Source: CAZMXS01 sp964570325 (GTDB lineage Bacteria > Verrucomicrobiota > Kiritimatiellia > CAIQIC01 > CAZMXS01). From it: a stretch of DNA of 13,231 bases. Where the stretch lies: assembly GCA_964570325.1 (NCBI GenBank), contig CAZMXS010000096.1, positions 1 through 13,231 of the forward strand, in the 5' to 3' direction. This document shows positions 7,456-13,231 of this stretch, one piece after another. The position numbers and the translations under genes are program-made. Position 1 is the stretch's first letter, and each line of letters begins with the position of its first letter. The notes beneath the pieces are model-generated. The model saw nothing but the letters and a program-made list of their open reading frames with translations. It was not told the DNA's origin and ran no database searches.

Positions 7456-7761
7456 ATGAAAAGATTATTCGCTGTTTTGTCCGCCATCCTGTTGCTCGCC
7501 TCGGCCGCCGGCGCCGCGCCGTATCTCGCGCTGTTTGGCAGCGATGCCGAGAACCGCGTCTACCACTTCTACATCAACGAGTCGGCCGGGGAAACCAACG
7601 TCGTCACCTTCGAGTTCTGGCCGAACGACGGCACGCCCACCGAGGCCCAGGTCTTCACCACGCTCAACACGCCGGGGGTGGAAGTCTGGAACTCGTCCAA
7701 GGAATGGACGGACATCGACAACTTCACGAACAACTTCTCGCGCGTCGGGCACCCGAAATAA
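7456..7761 (+). CDS. Small secreted protein of unknown function, possibly truncated
   Basis: The 101-residue product opens with a strong signal peptide (MKRLFAVLSAILLLASAAGA, cleavage near AGA-AP), so it is exported. The mature part is about 80 residues and acidic, with beta-like hydrophobic strands (PYLALFGSD, RVYHFYIN, NVVTFEFWPND) and an Asn-rich end (WTDIDNFTNNF). I do not recognise the family. The start is supported by GAGGG a few nt upstream. A LacI-like palindrome lies 32 bp before the start, so it may be under carbon-source control. The stop codon is followed within 6 nt by a GC-rich REP-like element, and the C-terminus (SRVGHPK) does not look like a natural domain end. The gene may therefore have been longer and been cut by that element. 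It could equally be a genuine short protein. Confidence 0.6.
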   Translation: MKRLFAVLSAILLLASAAGAAPYLALFGSDAENRVYHFYINESAGETNVVTFEFWPNDGTPTEAQVFTTLNTPGVEVWNSSKEWTDIDNFTNNFSRVGHPK

Positions 7762-7767
7762 CGCGGG

Positions 7768-7877
7768 GGAGCCGCGCGCCACGTCAGGCCAGGCGTTCCG
7801 GGTGGATATCCGCGCGGCACGCCCCCGTAGCGCGGGGCTCCCGTCCCGCGCCTCGCGCGGCCGGAGCCGCGCGCCAC
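7768..7877. repeat. REP-like GC-rich element with three copies of a 15-bp motif
   Basis: The 15-mer GGAGCCGCGCGCCAC occurs exactly at 7768-7782 and 7863-7877. An inverted, slightly changed copy (GTAGCGCGGGGCTCC) is at 7827-7841. The inverted copy and the last direct copy can pair at 13 of 15 positions around a 21-nt loop, giving a strong hairpin. No ORF of interest crosses it. The layout resembles palindromic intergenic repeats, though the family cannot be named from this window alone. Confidence 0.6.
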
Positions 7878-7933
7878 ATCCGGCATTAAAAATCCGGATT
7901 ATATTTGGACCGGAATGTGCTCTAGTGCCGAGC

Positions 7934-8692
7934 ATGGCATTGCTGCTAAAGGGCGGCGCCGTTTTTCTGCACGTTCCGCGCACCGGCGGGACTTGGATCA
8001 CTACCGTGCTGCGGAAAATGCGCCTGGCCGGGCGCAAGGTCTCCCGCAAGCACCAGAATTTCGACGGCTGGCTGAATTACGAACTGGAGCGTATGGGCCC
8101 GCTGCGGCACCTGTACCGCGCCCGGATTTCAGCGGGCAAACGGCTGGGGTGCTGGCCGGAGCGGCCTTCCTTCAAGTTCTGCTTCGTCCGGCACCCGGTG
8201 ACCTGGATCGAGTCGCGCTGGAAATTTGCGTGCCGGACGGAGTGGCAGAAGTTCGGCACGGCCAACAGCCGGGTTTACTGGAACGCCACGGCGGTGTTGA
8301 ACGAGCTGGGCAGCCCGGACTTCAACGAGTTCATCTGGAATGTCCTGCGGCGCCGGCCGGGCGTGGTCACGGAGGTCTTTTTCAGCTACACCAAGCCCGG
8401 GATCAATTTCATCGGGCGCACGGAACATCTCGTGGATGACCTGGCGGCCGTGCTGCGCCTATTGCGCCTGCCATGCGACGACGCCGTGATGCGCGGCACC
8501 CCGCGGGTGAACAGCTCGGGGAAAGACAGGGCGCCCGTTCAATGGGACGGGAAGCTCAAACGGCTGTTTCTACGCGCCGAACTCCCGACGCTGATGCAGT
8601 TCGGCTACCTAACGCCGGAGTTGCGCGACGAACTCGGCGTCACGGTCGATATCCCGCCGCATCCGGCGCTGCATATGGCGGATCAGAAATAG
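7934..8692 (+). CDS. Sulfotransferase family protein (PAPS-dependent type)
   Basis: This 252-residue protein is predicted to transfer sulfate from PAPS to an acceptor, probably a carbohydrate. The 5'-phosphosulfate-binding motif is FLHVPRTGGTW (residues 11-21; the usual Lys is Arg16). The 3'-phosphate-binding motif is FVRHPVTWIESRW (84-96), with Arg86 and Ser94 in the expected R-x7-S spacing. Later, TKPGINFIGRTEHLVDDL matches the region common to bacterial carbohydrate sulfotransferases. There is no signal peptide or membrane segment. The frame is open upstream to 7535, but that part is out-of-frame shadow of the small secreted gene and the REP-like element. ATG 7934 begins just before the conserved strand and is preferred, although its ribosome site is weak. 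A GTG nine bases upstream is possible. A TATATT at 7900-7905 could be a -10. Its end overlaps the convergent propeller gene by 10 bp. Confidence 0.85.
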   Translation: MALLLKGGAVFLHVPRTGGTWITTVLRKMRLAGRKVSRKHQNFDGWLNYELERMGPLRHLYRARISAGKRLGCWPERPSFKFCFVRHPVTWIESRWKFACRTEWQKFGTANSRVYWNATAVLNELGSPDFNEFIWNVLRRRPGVVTEVFFSYTKPGINFIGRTEHLVDDLAAVLRLLRLPCDDAVMRGTPRVNSSGKDRAPVQWDGKLKRLFLRAELPTLMQFGYLTPELRDELGVTVDIPPHPALHMADQK

Positions 8693-10770
8693 ATCCAGTA
8701 GTTCTTCAGATACCAGCCGCCGATCGGGATGACCCCTGGATACCCCCACTGGAAGACTTTCGCGTAGCCCGCATACAGGGAACTCACACCCCAGATACCC
8801 AGGGATGGGTTATAGACGCCATAATCGGAATTGGGCACGCCGTCGAAGTTGCCGCGCATGGGGATAACCCCAGCGTAGCCGAAGTTCACCACGATGCCGG
8901 TCGGCGGCGTCAGCCATTTCAGATCGTGGATATACCAGTCGCCCGTCGCCAGATTGAACACGGCCAGATCGGTCTGGCCATCGCCCGTGTAGTCAGCCGG
9001 AACCGGAATCGCGCCGGCAAAACCCCAGTTGTACTTGTAGCCTTGCGTGCCCCAGTCCAGATTCAGGATATACCAGTCGCCGTTGTTCGGATTGTATACA
9101 GCCAGATCCGCCTTGCCGTCGCCCGTGTAGTCGCCCGGCACCGGAATCGCGCCGACAAAACCCCAAAGCCGCACCACGCCGCCGCTGCTCCAATCCAGAC
9201 TCTGGATATACCACTTGCCGGTGGCGGTGTCGTAGACGCAGAGATCCGCCTTGCCGTCGCCCGTAAAATCGGCCGGACAGGAAATAACGCCCGGGAACCC
9301 CCACTGCCGAATCAGCCCCACATTGCCCCAGTCGAGGCTTTGGATATACCAGTTGCCGGTCAGCGGGTCATACACGCCAAGGTCGGCCTTCTTGTCGCCG
9401 GTATAGTCGGCCGGCGCGGGAATGACGCCGGGGAAACCCCAGTTGCGCACGACGCCCGGCGGATTGACCCAGTTGAGGTTGTGGATGAACCAGTTGCCGG
9501 TGGAGGGGTCATAAACGGTCGCCTCATCGGCTCCATCGCCGTCAAAATCGCACGGGTTCGTCAGCAGCGCAATACCGCTGTTCTGCTGGCTCTGGCCAGA
9601 GACCGCGATCTTGCGGTACTTCATGCCGCCGGTGCCGTTGTAAGCCAGGTGCAGGTTGCCCTGCTTGTCCATGCACATGGAGGAGCGCCCGCCGGCGGTA
9701 ATGTCCACTTCCGGCCCGGGCGTGCCATCCGGCGCGAAGTAGCGAATCTTGATCCGGCCCGACCGGGTCCAGGTGAGAAACGCGCCGCCGGCGTTGCATG
9801 CCGCCCACTGTGGAGCGAAGCGGCGCAGTCCGCTGGCCCCCACCGGGTCCACCACGAACATGGTCGAAAGCGGATAGACCATGGCGGTCTTGTTGAACAC
9901 GTTGACATAGGTGCCGCCCTGCCCGCCATCACTGCTGAGGTCGCAGGCGATGTAAGCCACCTCCAACTCCTTGTTGTCGCCCATAATGCTGCAGTAGGCG
10001 CCATCCGTGCCCATGCCGCGGAAGTAATTGGGGTCGGCCCAGCCGACCGACGACTGGCGATTGTAATAGCGCAGCGAGTTCTGGTAGTAGGAGTAGCCAT
10101 AGCCGGCGTGCGCCTCCGTCGCCAGGTGCCAGACGGATTGCGTCTTGCCGTTGCCGTGCCGGACCGCGCCCGCGCGCGAAATCCAGATCACGTTCGCCTC
10201 GCCGCCAACACCGCAGTACATCCGCCCGCTGGTGGTGTTCCGGGTGCGCGTGGCGCTGGCGGCATCGTACACGAACGACTGATAATAGCCCGCGCTCCCC
10301 CAGGCGGTGACCTCCTGCAATGACTGATCAATGGAAAGATTGCCCGTGTCCCAGCTTTGCGCGTTGAGCGTTTTCGGCGCAAACGCCGGAGCAGTCGGCG
10401 CGACCGCCACGTTTTCGCGACTGAATATGCCAAGCGGGCCGACAAGAATGCCGGACACCCAGAGCACATCATTGCTCATGATCTCGACGTGCGGGTTGTA
10501 AAACTGCTGATAGCCGTAGCTGGACATGTTGACGGTCAGCCCCCGCCAGGCCCCGCCGATCTTGTCGTAGAAAATCAGGTTCGCGCCGCCATCACAAGTG
10601 ATATGCGGCTGATCCTTGGAATCAACCGCAATGCTGGAAAGCCGGCCATCGCCGGGAAGCGATTCTTCTCTGCCGATTTCGAGGACTTCAGGAATGGTGG
10701 TGGCCGCCCGGGTCAGGCCGACCCCGGCGAAAAACAAACTGAATATGACGACAACTTCGCGCCGCTTCAT
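8683..10770 (-). CDS. Secreted propeller protein: BNR-like N-terminal region plus six WYIQ FG-GAP-like repeats
   Basis: This 695-residue protein has a signal peptide (MKRREVVVIFSLFFAGVGLTRAA, cleavage near residue 23). Residues about 24-400 contain BNR/sialidase-type phrases (LSSIAVDSKDQPHITCDGG, SSMCMDKQGNLHLAYNGTGG), suggesting a beta-propeller. No sialidase active site can be assigned. Residues 405-684 are six tandem units of about 46 residues, each of the form DYTGDGKADLAVYDPxTGNWYIQSLDW...WGFPGVIPVP, with a Ca2+-loop-like DxxGDGxxD. It ends in GWYLKNYWIYF. The ATG is preceded by GGCAGGAGGA with almost no spacer, unusually tight for such a strong Shine-Dalgarno, yet no better in-frame start precedes the signal peptide. 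It lies 135 bp downstream of the GT-C gene on the same strand. It is likely extracellular or cell-surface; no enzyme activity can be claimed. Confidence 0.88.
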   Translation of the reverse strand: MKRREVVVIFSLFFAGVGLTRAATTIPEVLEIGREESLPGDGRLSSIAVDSKDQPHITCDGGANLIFYDKIGGAWRGLTVNMSSYGYQQFYNPHVEIMSNDVLWVSGILVGPLGIFSRENVAVAPTAPAFAPKTLNAQSWDTGNLSIDQSLQEVTAWGSAGYYQSFVYDAASATRTRNTTSGRMYCGVGGEANVIWISRAGAVRHGNGKTQSVWHLATEAHAGYGYSYYQNSLRYYNRQSSVGWADPNYFRGMGTDGAYCSIMGDNKELEVAYIACDLSSDGGQGGTYVNVFNKTAMVYPLSTMFVVDPVGASGLRRFAPQWAACNAGGAFLTWTRSGRIKIRYFAPDGTPGPEVDITAGGRSSMCMDKQGNLHLAYNGTGGMKYRKIAVSGQSQQNSGIALLTNPCDFDGDGADEATVYDPSTGNWFIHNLNWVNPPGVVRNWGFPGVIPAPADYTGDKKADLGVYDPLTGNWYIQSLDWGNVGLIRQWGFPGVISCPADFTGDGKADLCVYDTATGKWYIQSLDWSSGGVVRLWGFVGAIPVPGDYTGDGKADLAVYNPNNGDWYILNLDWGTQGYKYNWGFAGAIPVPADYTGDGQTDLAVFNLATGDWYIHDLKWLTPPTGIVVNFGYAGVIPMRGNFDGVPNSDYGVYNPSLGIWGVSSLYAGYAKVFQWGYPGVIPIGGWYLKNYWIYF
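8719..9558 (-). repeat. Six tandem ~138-bp intragenic repeats (WYIQ units)
   Basis: These encode residues 405-684 of the secreted propeller protein. Units 2 to 4 are most alike; units 1 and 5 have short insertions before the WGFPG strand; unit 6 is the most diverged (GIWGVSSLYAG). DNA phrases such as the reverse complement of TTGCCGTCGCCCGT recur in neighbouring units. Confidence 0.85.
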
Positions 10771-10905
10771 TCCTCCTGCCTTTCAGCCTGCTCACGAATA
10801 CCCCCGCATCGGTACGCAATAGCAAAGCATGGCATTCGATTCCAGTAGCAAATGGGAAAATATGAAGCACACCATGCGGCGCGGGTAACTTGCATGCGCC
10901 AATCG

Positions 10906-12456
10906 TCAATGCGTTTCCTGCATGAGTACGACAGTCGGCGGATGACGCGTGGGCCGGGCGCCATGGCGGCGCCAGAGCCGACCGGTCAACTGCCCGATAT
11001 CGCGCAGCGAAAGCACCGCCATGCAGAACAAGAGTGGGTCCACCTCGACCCGAAACCGATTGTTCTCGCCATATTCCATGCAATTGCCCAGCACCGCTAC
11101 ATAGAGAATGGTCAGGGTCATGAACAGATTGGCCAGCGCCGGCACCGCCGGATCGCGCCAAGCCGCCGCCGCCCGCGCCGCCGTGGTCAACATCGCCATC
11201 AGGATAATACCGGGGATGAAAAGCAGGCTGGAAAGCGGATACGGCTTCGACGGCCGCAGCACACCAAAGACGCGTTCGCGCCAGCCTTGGATATTCACCG
11301 GACTCTGAAGCCGAACTTTGGACAAGCGCTGAATATACGGCGCCACCGCCTGCAAGTTGGTTGCGGACAAAAACACGCACTCCCAAGACGGCTGGCAAAA
11401 CACCAGTCCGGCATCAAAAATGGCGGCCGCATATTCCTTGCGGTAGCGCCGCGTCAAGATTCGGCACGCCTGCGCGTACTGCTCCGAGATGCCGATGTAC
11501 GCGCAATGATGCAGGCTTGAAAAGCCAGTGGATTTCCTGGTTTCCGTTAACAGGGGCAAATCCCGGCACGGCGCGGCCGACCGGTATTCCTCGGGATACT
11601 TCTCCAGCGCCGAGAACGGCTTGACGGCCGCCACTCGCGGCACCGCCCCCTGCTCCACCAGCGTGTTCACCGTGCGCGGGCCCACCGCATATCCGACGAT
11701 TCGGTAGAAGTTCATGCCGGACCAACTGCTGGCCGCAAATGTGCCGAAAAGCACGAGATTTTTCAGATAAACAGCCAGCACCAAACTGCCGATTGCCGTG
11801 CCGGCCAACGCCAGCTTCAAGCGGGGGCGGCGGCTCCACACGACGAGAAAAACCATCCAGAACAGGTAAAACACGAGATGAAATGCCGGCCGGGTCAGGC
11901 AGACTGCCGCAATTAAGAACAGAAACACGACCGCCCACCGCAAGCGGCCACTAATCTCGTAATGCCGCATGGCCAGAGCGGCCAGCACCAGCAGCGCCGA
12001 GATGGGATAGGCGTAGAAAAGCCAGTTTTCAAACAAAATGCTGCCGGGACTGATCACAAACGCCGTGGCCGCCAGCAACGCAAAAGCGATCCGGACTCCG
12101 GCCAGATATAGCAGGCGGTACAATCCCCAGTAAATCAGCAGTCCGCAACCCAGATAGGCAACATGAAAGGCAGCATTCGCCGAATCGGGAAAAACTTTGA
12201 GGATCACGCCGAGGAAGATATTGAACAGCGGCGGCTGGCCGTGCATGTACAGGCAGCCCCGCAGAAGATCGTGCTTGAGGATGGGAATGTCCAAGTACTG
12301 CCAGAACCAGGGCAGGGAAGACGCGTCATAGCGCACACCGGCCAGCCAGAACAGCCAGCGGGTCAAACCGAAGATCGCAACGAGCAGGAATGCGGTAAGC
12401 GCCTCTTTTGATCGAACACGCCGCCAGCCGGACCATTGTACAATGGAGAAGACCAC
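10906..12456 (-). CDS. GT-C superfamily integral membrane glycosyltransferase-like protein (GT39/ArnT-like)
   Basis: The 516-residue protein has about ten predicted membrane segments. The first is ALTAFLLVAIFGLTRWLFWL. It is followed by an outer loop with acidic residues (RYDASSLPWFWQYLD) and HGQPPLFNIFLG, a hallmark of polyprenyl-phosphate-sugar-using GT-C enzymes. A soluble loop of about 150 residues separates the N-terminal helices from the last three, and YGENNRFRVEVDPLL near the end is common in bacterial relatives. It probably transfers a sugar from a lipid carrier outside the cytoplasmic membrane; donor and acceptor are unknown. The GTG at 12456 is chosen because AGGAG lies 5 nt upstream. 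The 54 extra residues of the longer frame (to 12618) are Pro/Gly/Ala-rich and precede the conserved region without family features. It is on the same strand as, and upstream of, the WYIQ propeller gene. Confidence 0.82.
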   Translation of the reverse strand: MVFSIVQWSGWRRVRSKEALTAFLLVAIFGLTRWLFWLAGVRYDASSLPWFWQYLDIPILKHDLLRGCLYMHGQPPLFNIFLGVILKVFPDSANAAFHVAYLGCGLLIYWGLYRLLYLAGVRIAFALLAATAFVISPGSILFENWLFYAYPISALLVLAALAMRHYEISGRLRWAVVFLFLIAAVCLTRPAFHLVFYLFWMVFLVVWSRRPRLKLALAGTAIGSLVLAVYLKNLVLFGTFAASSWSGMNFYRIVGYAVGPRTVNTLVEQGAVPRVAAVKPFSALEKYPEEYRSAAPCRDLPLLTETRKSTGFSSLHHCAYIGISEQYAQACRILTRRYRKEYAAAIFDAGLVFCQPSWECVFLSATNLQAVAPYIQRLSKVRLQSPVNIQGWRERVFGVLRPSKPYPLSSLLFIPGIILMAMLTTAARAAAAWRDPAVPALANLFMTLTILYVAVLGNCMEYGENNRFRVEVDPLLFCMAVLSLRDIGQLTGRLWRRHGARPTRHPPTVVLMQETH

Positions 12457-12461
12457 ATTTG

Positions 12462-12466
12462 CTCCT
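12462..12466 (-). promoter_or_regulatory. Ribosome binding site deciding the GTG start of the GT-C gene
   Basis: AGGAG on the minus strand is separated by 5 nt (CAAAT) from GTG at 12456. This makes GTG 12456 a better start than the far upstream ATG at 12618, which has no comparable site. Confidence 0.6.
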
Positions 12467-12591
12467 GTGACCAGAACATAGCCGACGCCAGGCTGAGGGT
12501 CGAGTCCGCATCCATCCGCACTTCGTGGCGCCCCAATCCGTTGAGCGCTTCCCGGAGCAATCAGAATTCCAGCCGGCGCATGCGCCCAGTC

Positions 12592-12638
12592 GGAGCCGGG
12601 CGCCACGGGTCTTGCCATTTGCCCGCTGTGGCGCTCCC
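12592..12638. repeat. Imperfect inverted repeat behind the edge propeller gene (REP-like motif or terminator)
   Basis: GGAGCCGGGCGCCAC (12592-12606) matches the 15-mer of the element at 7768-7877 with one change. An inverted partial copy (GTGGCGCTCC) begins at 12628. GCGCCAC and GTGGCGC give a perfect 7-bp stem that extends through GGG/CCC with a 3-nt bulge. It lies 18 bp past the TAA at 12656 in the direction of that gene, so it may end its transcript, though no U-tract is seen. Confidence 0.4.
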
Positions 12639-12655
12639 AGCCGGATCATGCCGGG

Positions 12656-13231
12656 TTAATACCAAGTCCCCGCGGGGACCACGCCCGGATAGCCCCAGTT
12701 CACCTGGGTCACATTACCCGGATTCGGAATGCTCTGGATGTACCAGTCGCCCGTGTTCGAATTCCAAACGCCCAATTCGGAGCCGCCGCCATCATAATCG
12801 CCGACCACCGGCACAGTGCCCAGGAATCCCCAGTTGCGGCCCCAGACAATCGCGGCGCCGGCCAAGGTCCGAATATACCAGTTGCCGGTGTTCAGATCGA
12901 ACGCCGCCAGGTCCGCCGAGCCCGTCGGGTCGCCGTCGTAGTTGCCCGGCATCGGCACAGTGCTGCTCATGCCCAACTGCACCTGCCACGCCGTCGAACT
13001 CAGGAACTTCTGGACGTACCACATCTGCGCGTCCGCCTGATATGCGCAGAGTTCAGCCGCGCCGTCACCATCGTAGTCCGCCGCCAACGGAATCGTGCCG
13101 GGGAAGCCCCACTGCTGTATCCAATAGGAATTCGGATCGGCGGCGAGTTGGATGTACCACATTCCGGTAGCCGGATCATAGACACCCAGTTCCGCCGCGC
13201 CGTCGCCGTTGTAGTCCGCCGGGCACGGAAT
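12656..13231 (-). CDS. WYIQ-repeat (FG-GAP-like) protein, C-terminal part (cut by right edge)
   Basis: The frame is open to the window end, so the 5' part is missing; 191 residues are visible. They comprise four units of the same repeat family as the gene at 8683-10770: ADYNGDGAAELGVYDP...MWYIQ, ADYDGDGAAELCAY...MWYVQ, GNYDGDPTGSADLAAFD...NWYIR and GDYDGGGSELGVWN...DWYIQ. Each has a Ca2+-loop-like DYDGDG and an aromatic WYI strand. The end, VNWGYPGVVPAGTWY, mirrors WGYPGVIPIGGWY of the other protein. It is presumably secreted, but the signal peptide would lie outside the window. The ATG at 13162 (MWYIQ) sits inside a repeat and is not a real start. The GT-C gene follows 199 bp downstream on the same strand. 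Confidence 0.88.
   Translation of the reverse strand: MPCPADYNGDGAAELGVYDPATGMWYIQLAADPNSYWIQQWGFPGTIPLAADYDGDGAAELCAYQADAQMWYVQKFLSSTAWQVQLGMSSTVPMPGNYDGDPTGSADLAAFDLNTGNWYIRTLAGAAIVWGRNWGFLGTVPVVGDYDGGGSELGVWNSNTGDWYIQSIPNPGNVTQVNWGYPGVVPAGTWY

Noticed and set aside
7535..7933. N-terminal extension of the sulfotransferase frame to 7535
   Set aside because: The extension overlaps the small secreted gene out of frame and runs through the REP-like element. Its composition (Ser/Thr/Arg/Pro runs) is unlike protein, while the family's conserved strand begins right after ATG 7934.
8473..10323. 616-residue open frame on the + strand opposite the WYIQ propeller gene
   Set aside because: It is antisense to a gene with signal peptide, start site and clear repeats. 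Its own protein is Ala/Arg/His-rich with a periodicity that simply mirrors the repeats below, and it also overlaps the sulfotransferase in another frame.
12457..12618. Longer start (ATG 12618) for the GT-C gene
   Set aside because: The extra 54 residues are Pro/Gly/Ala-rich with no family match, and a GTG with AGGAG at good spacing exists at 12456.

Overview
This is a GC-rich bacterial window that looks like part of a PVC-group genome (Kiritimatiellota, Verrucomicrobiota or Lentisphaerota). That placement is an inference. It rests on the mix of large secreted beta-propeller repeat proteins rich in Thr-Asn, a sulfatase-superfamily enzyme, a sulfotransferase, and GC-rich hairpin repeats between genes. 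There is no rRNA, tRNA, CRISPR array, transposase or phage gene that I can see.

Layout. The left edge holds the end of a proline-rich hypothetical protein, followed 21 bp later by a WaaE/KdtX-like family 2 glycosyltransferase (477-1304, +). Convergent to it is a sulfatase-like alkaline-phosphatase-superfamily enzyme (1369-2580, -) with Thr where true sulfatases carry the formylglycine Cys. A 558-bp divergent intergenic region follows. Next is the dominant gene, a 1376-residue secreted protein (3139-7269, +) with two successive modules, each an FG-GAP/VCBS-like propeller followed by a Kelch-like propeller. A 482-bp stretch is base-for-base identical between the two modules. A small secreted protein (7456-7761, +) comes next, with a perfect LacI-type palindrome in its promoter region and a REP-like hairpin element starting just after its stop codon. 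A small PAPS-dependent-type sulfotransferase follows (7934-8692, +).

The right third runs on the minus strand. It has a 5'-truncated repeat protein at the edge (12656-13231), a GT-C membrane glycosyltransferase-like protein (10906-12456), and a 695-residue secreted protein (8683-10770) with an N-terminal BNR-like region and six C-terminal 'YDPxTGxWYIQ' repeats. The edge protein carries the same repeat family and the same C-terminal ending.

Functionally, the enzymes (GT2, GT-C, sulfotransferase, sulfatase-like hydrolase or transferase) fit assembly and decoration of a surface glycan. The secreted propeller proteins could be carbohydrate- or surface-binding. The genes are on both strands and mostly separated by real gaps, so they do not form one operon, and the link between them is only contextual. 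I found no clearly new multi-gene system. The strongest oddities are the recently homogenised double-module propeller gene, the paired WYIQ-repeat proteins, and the small secreted protein lying between a LacI-like operator and a REP-like element.
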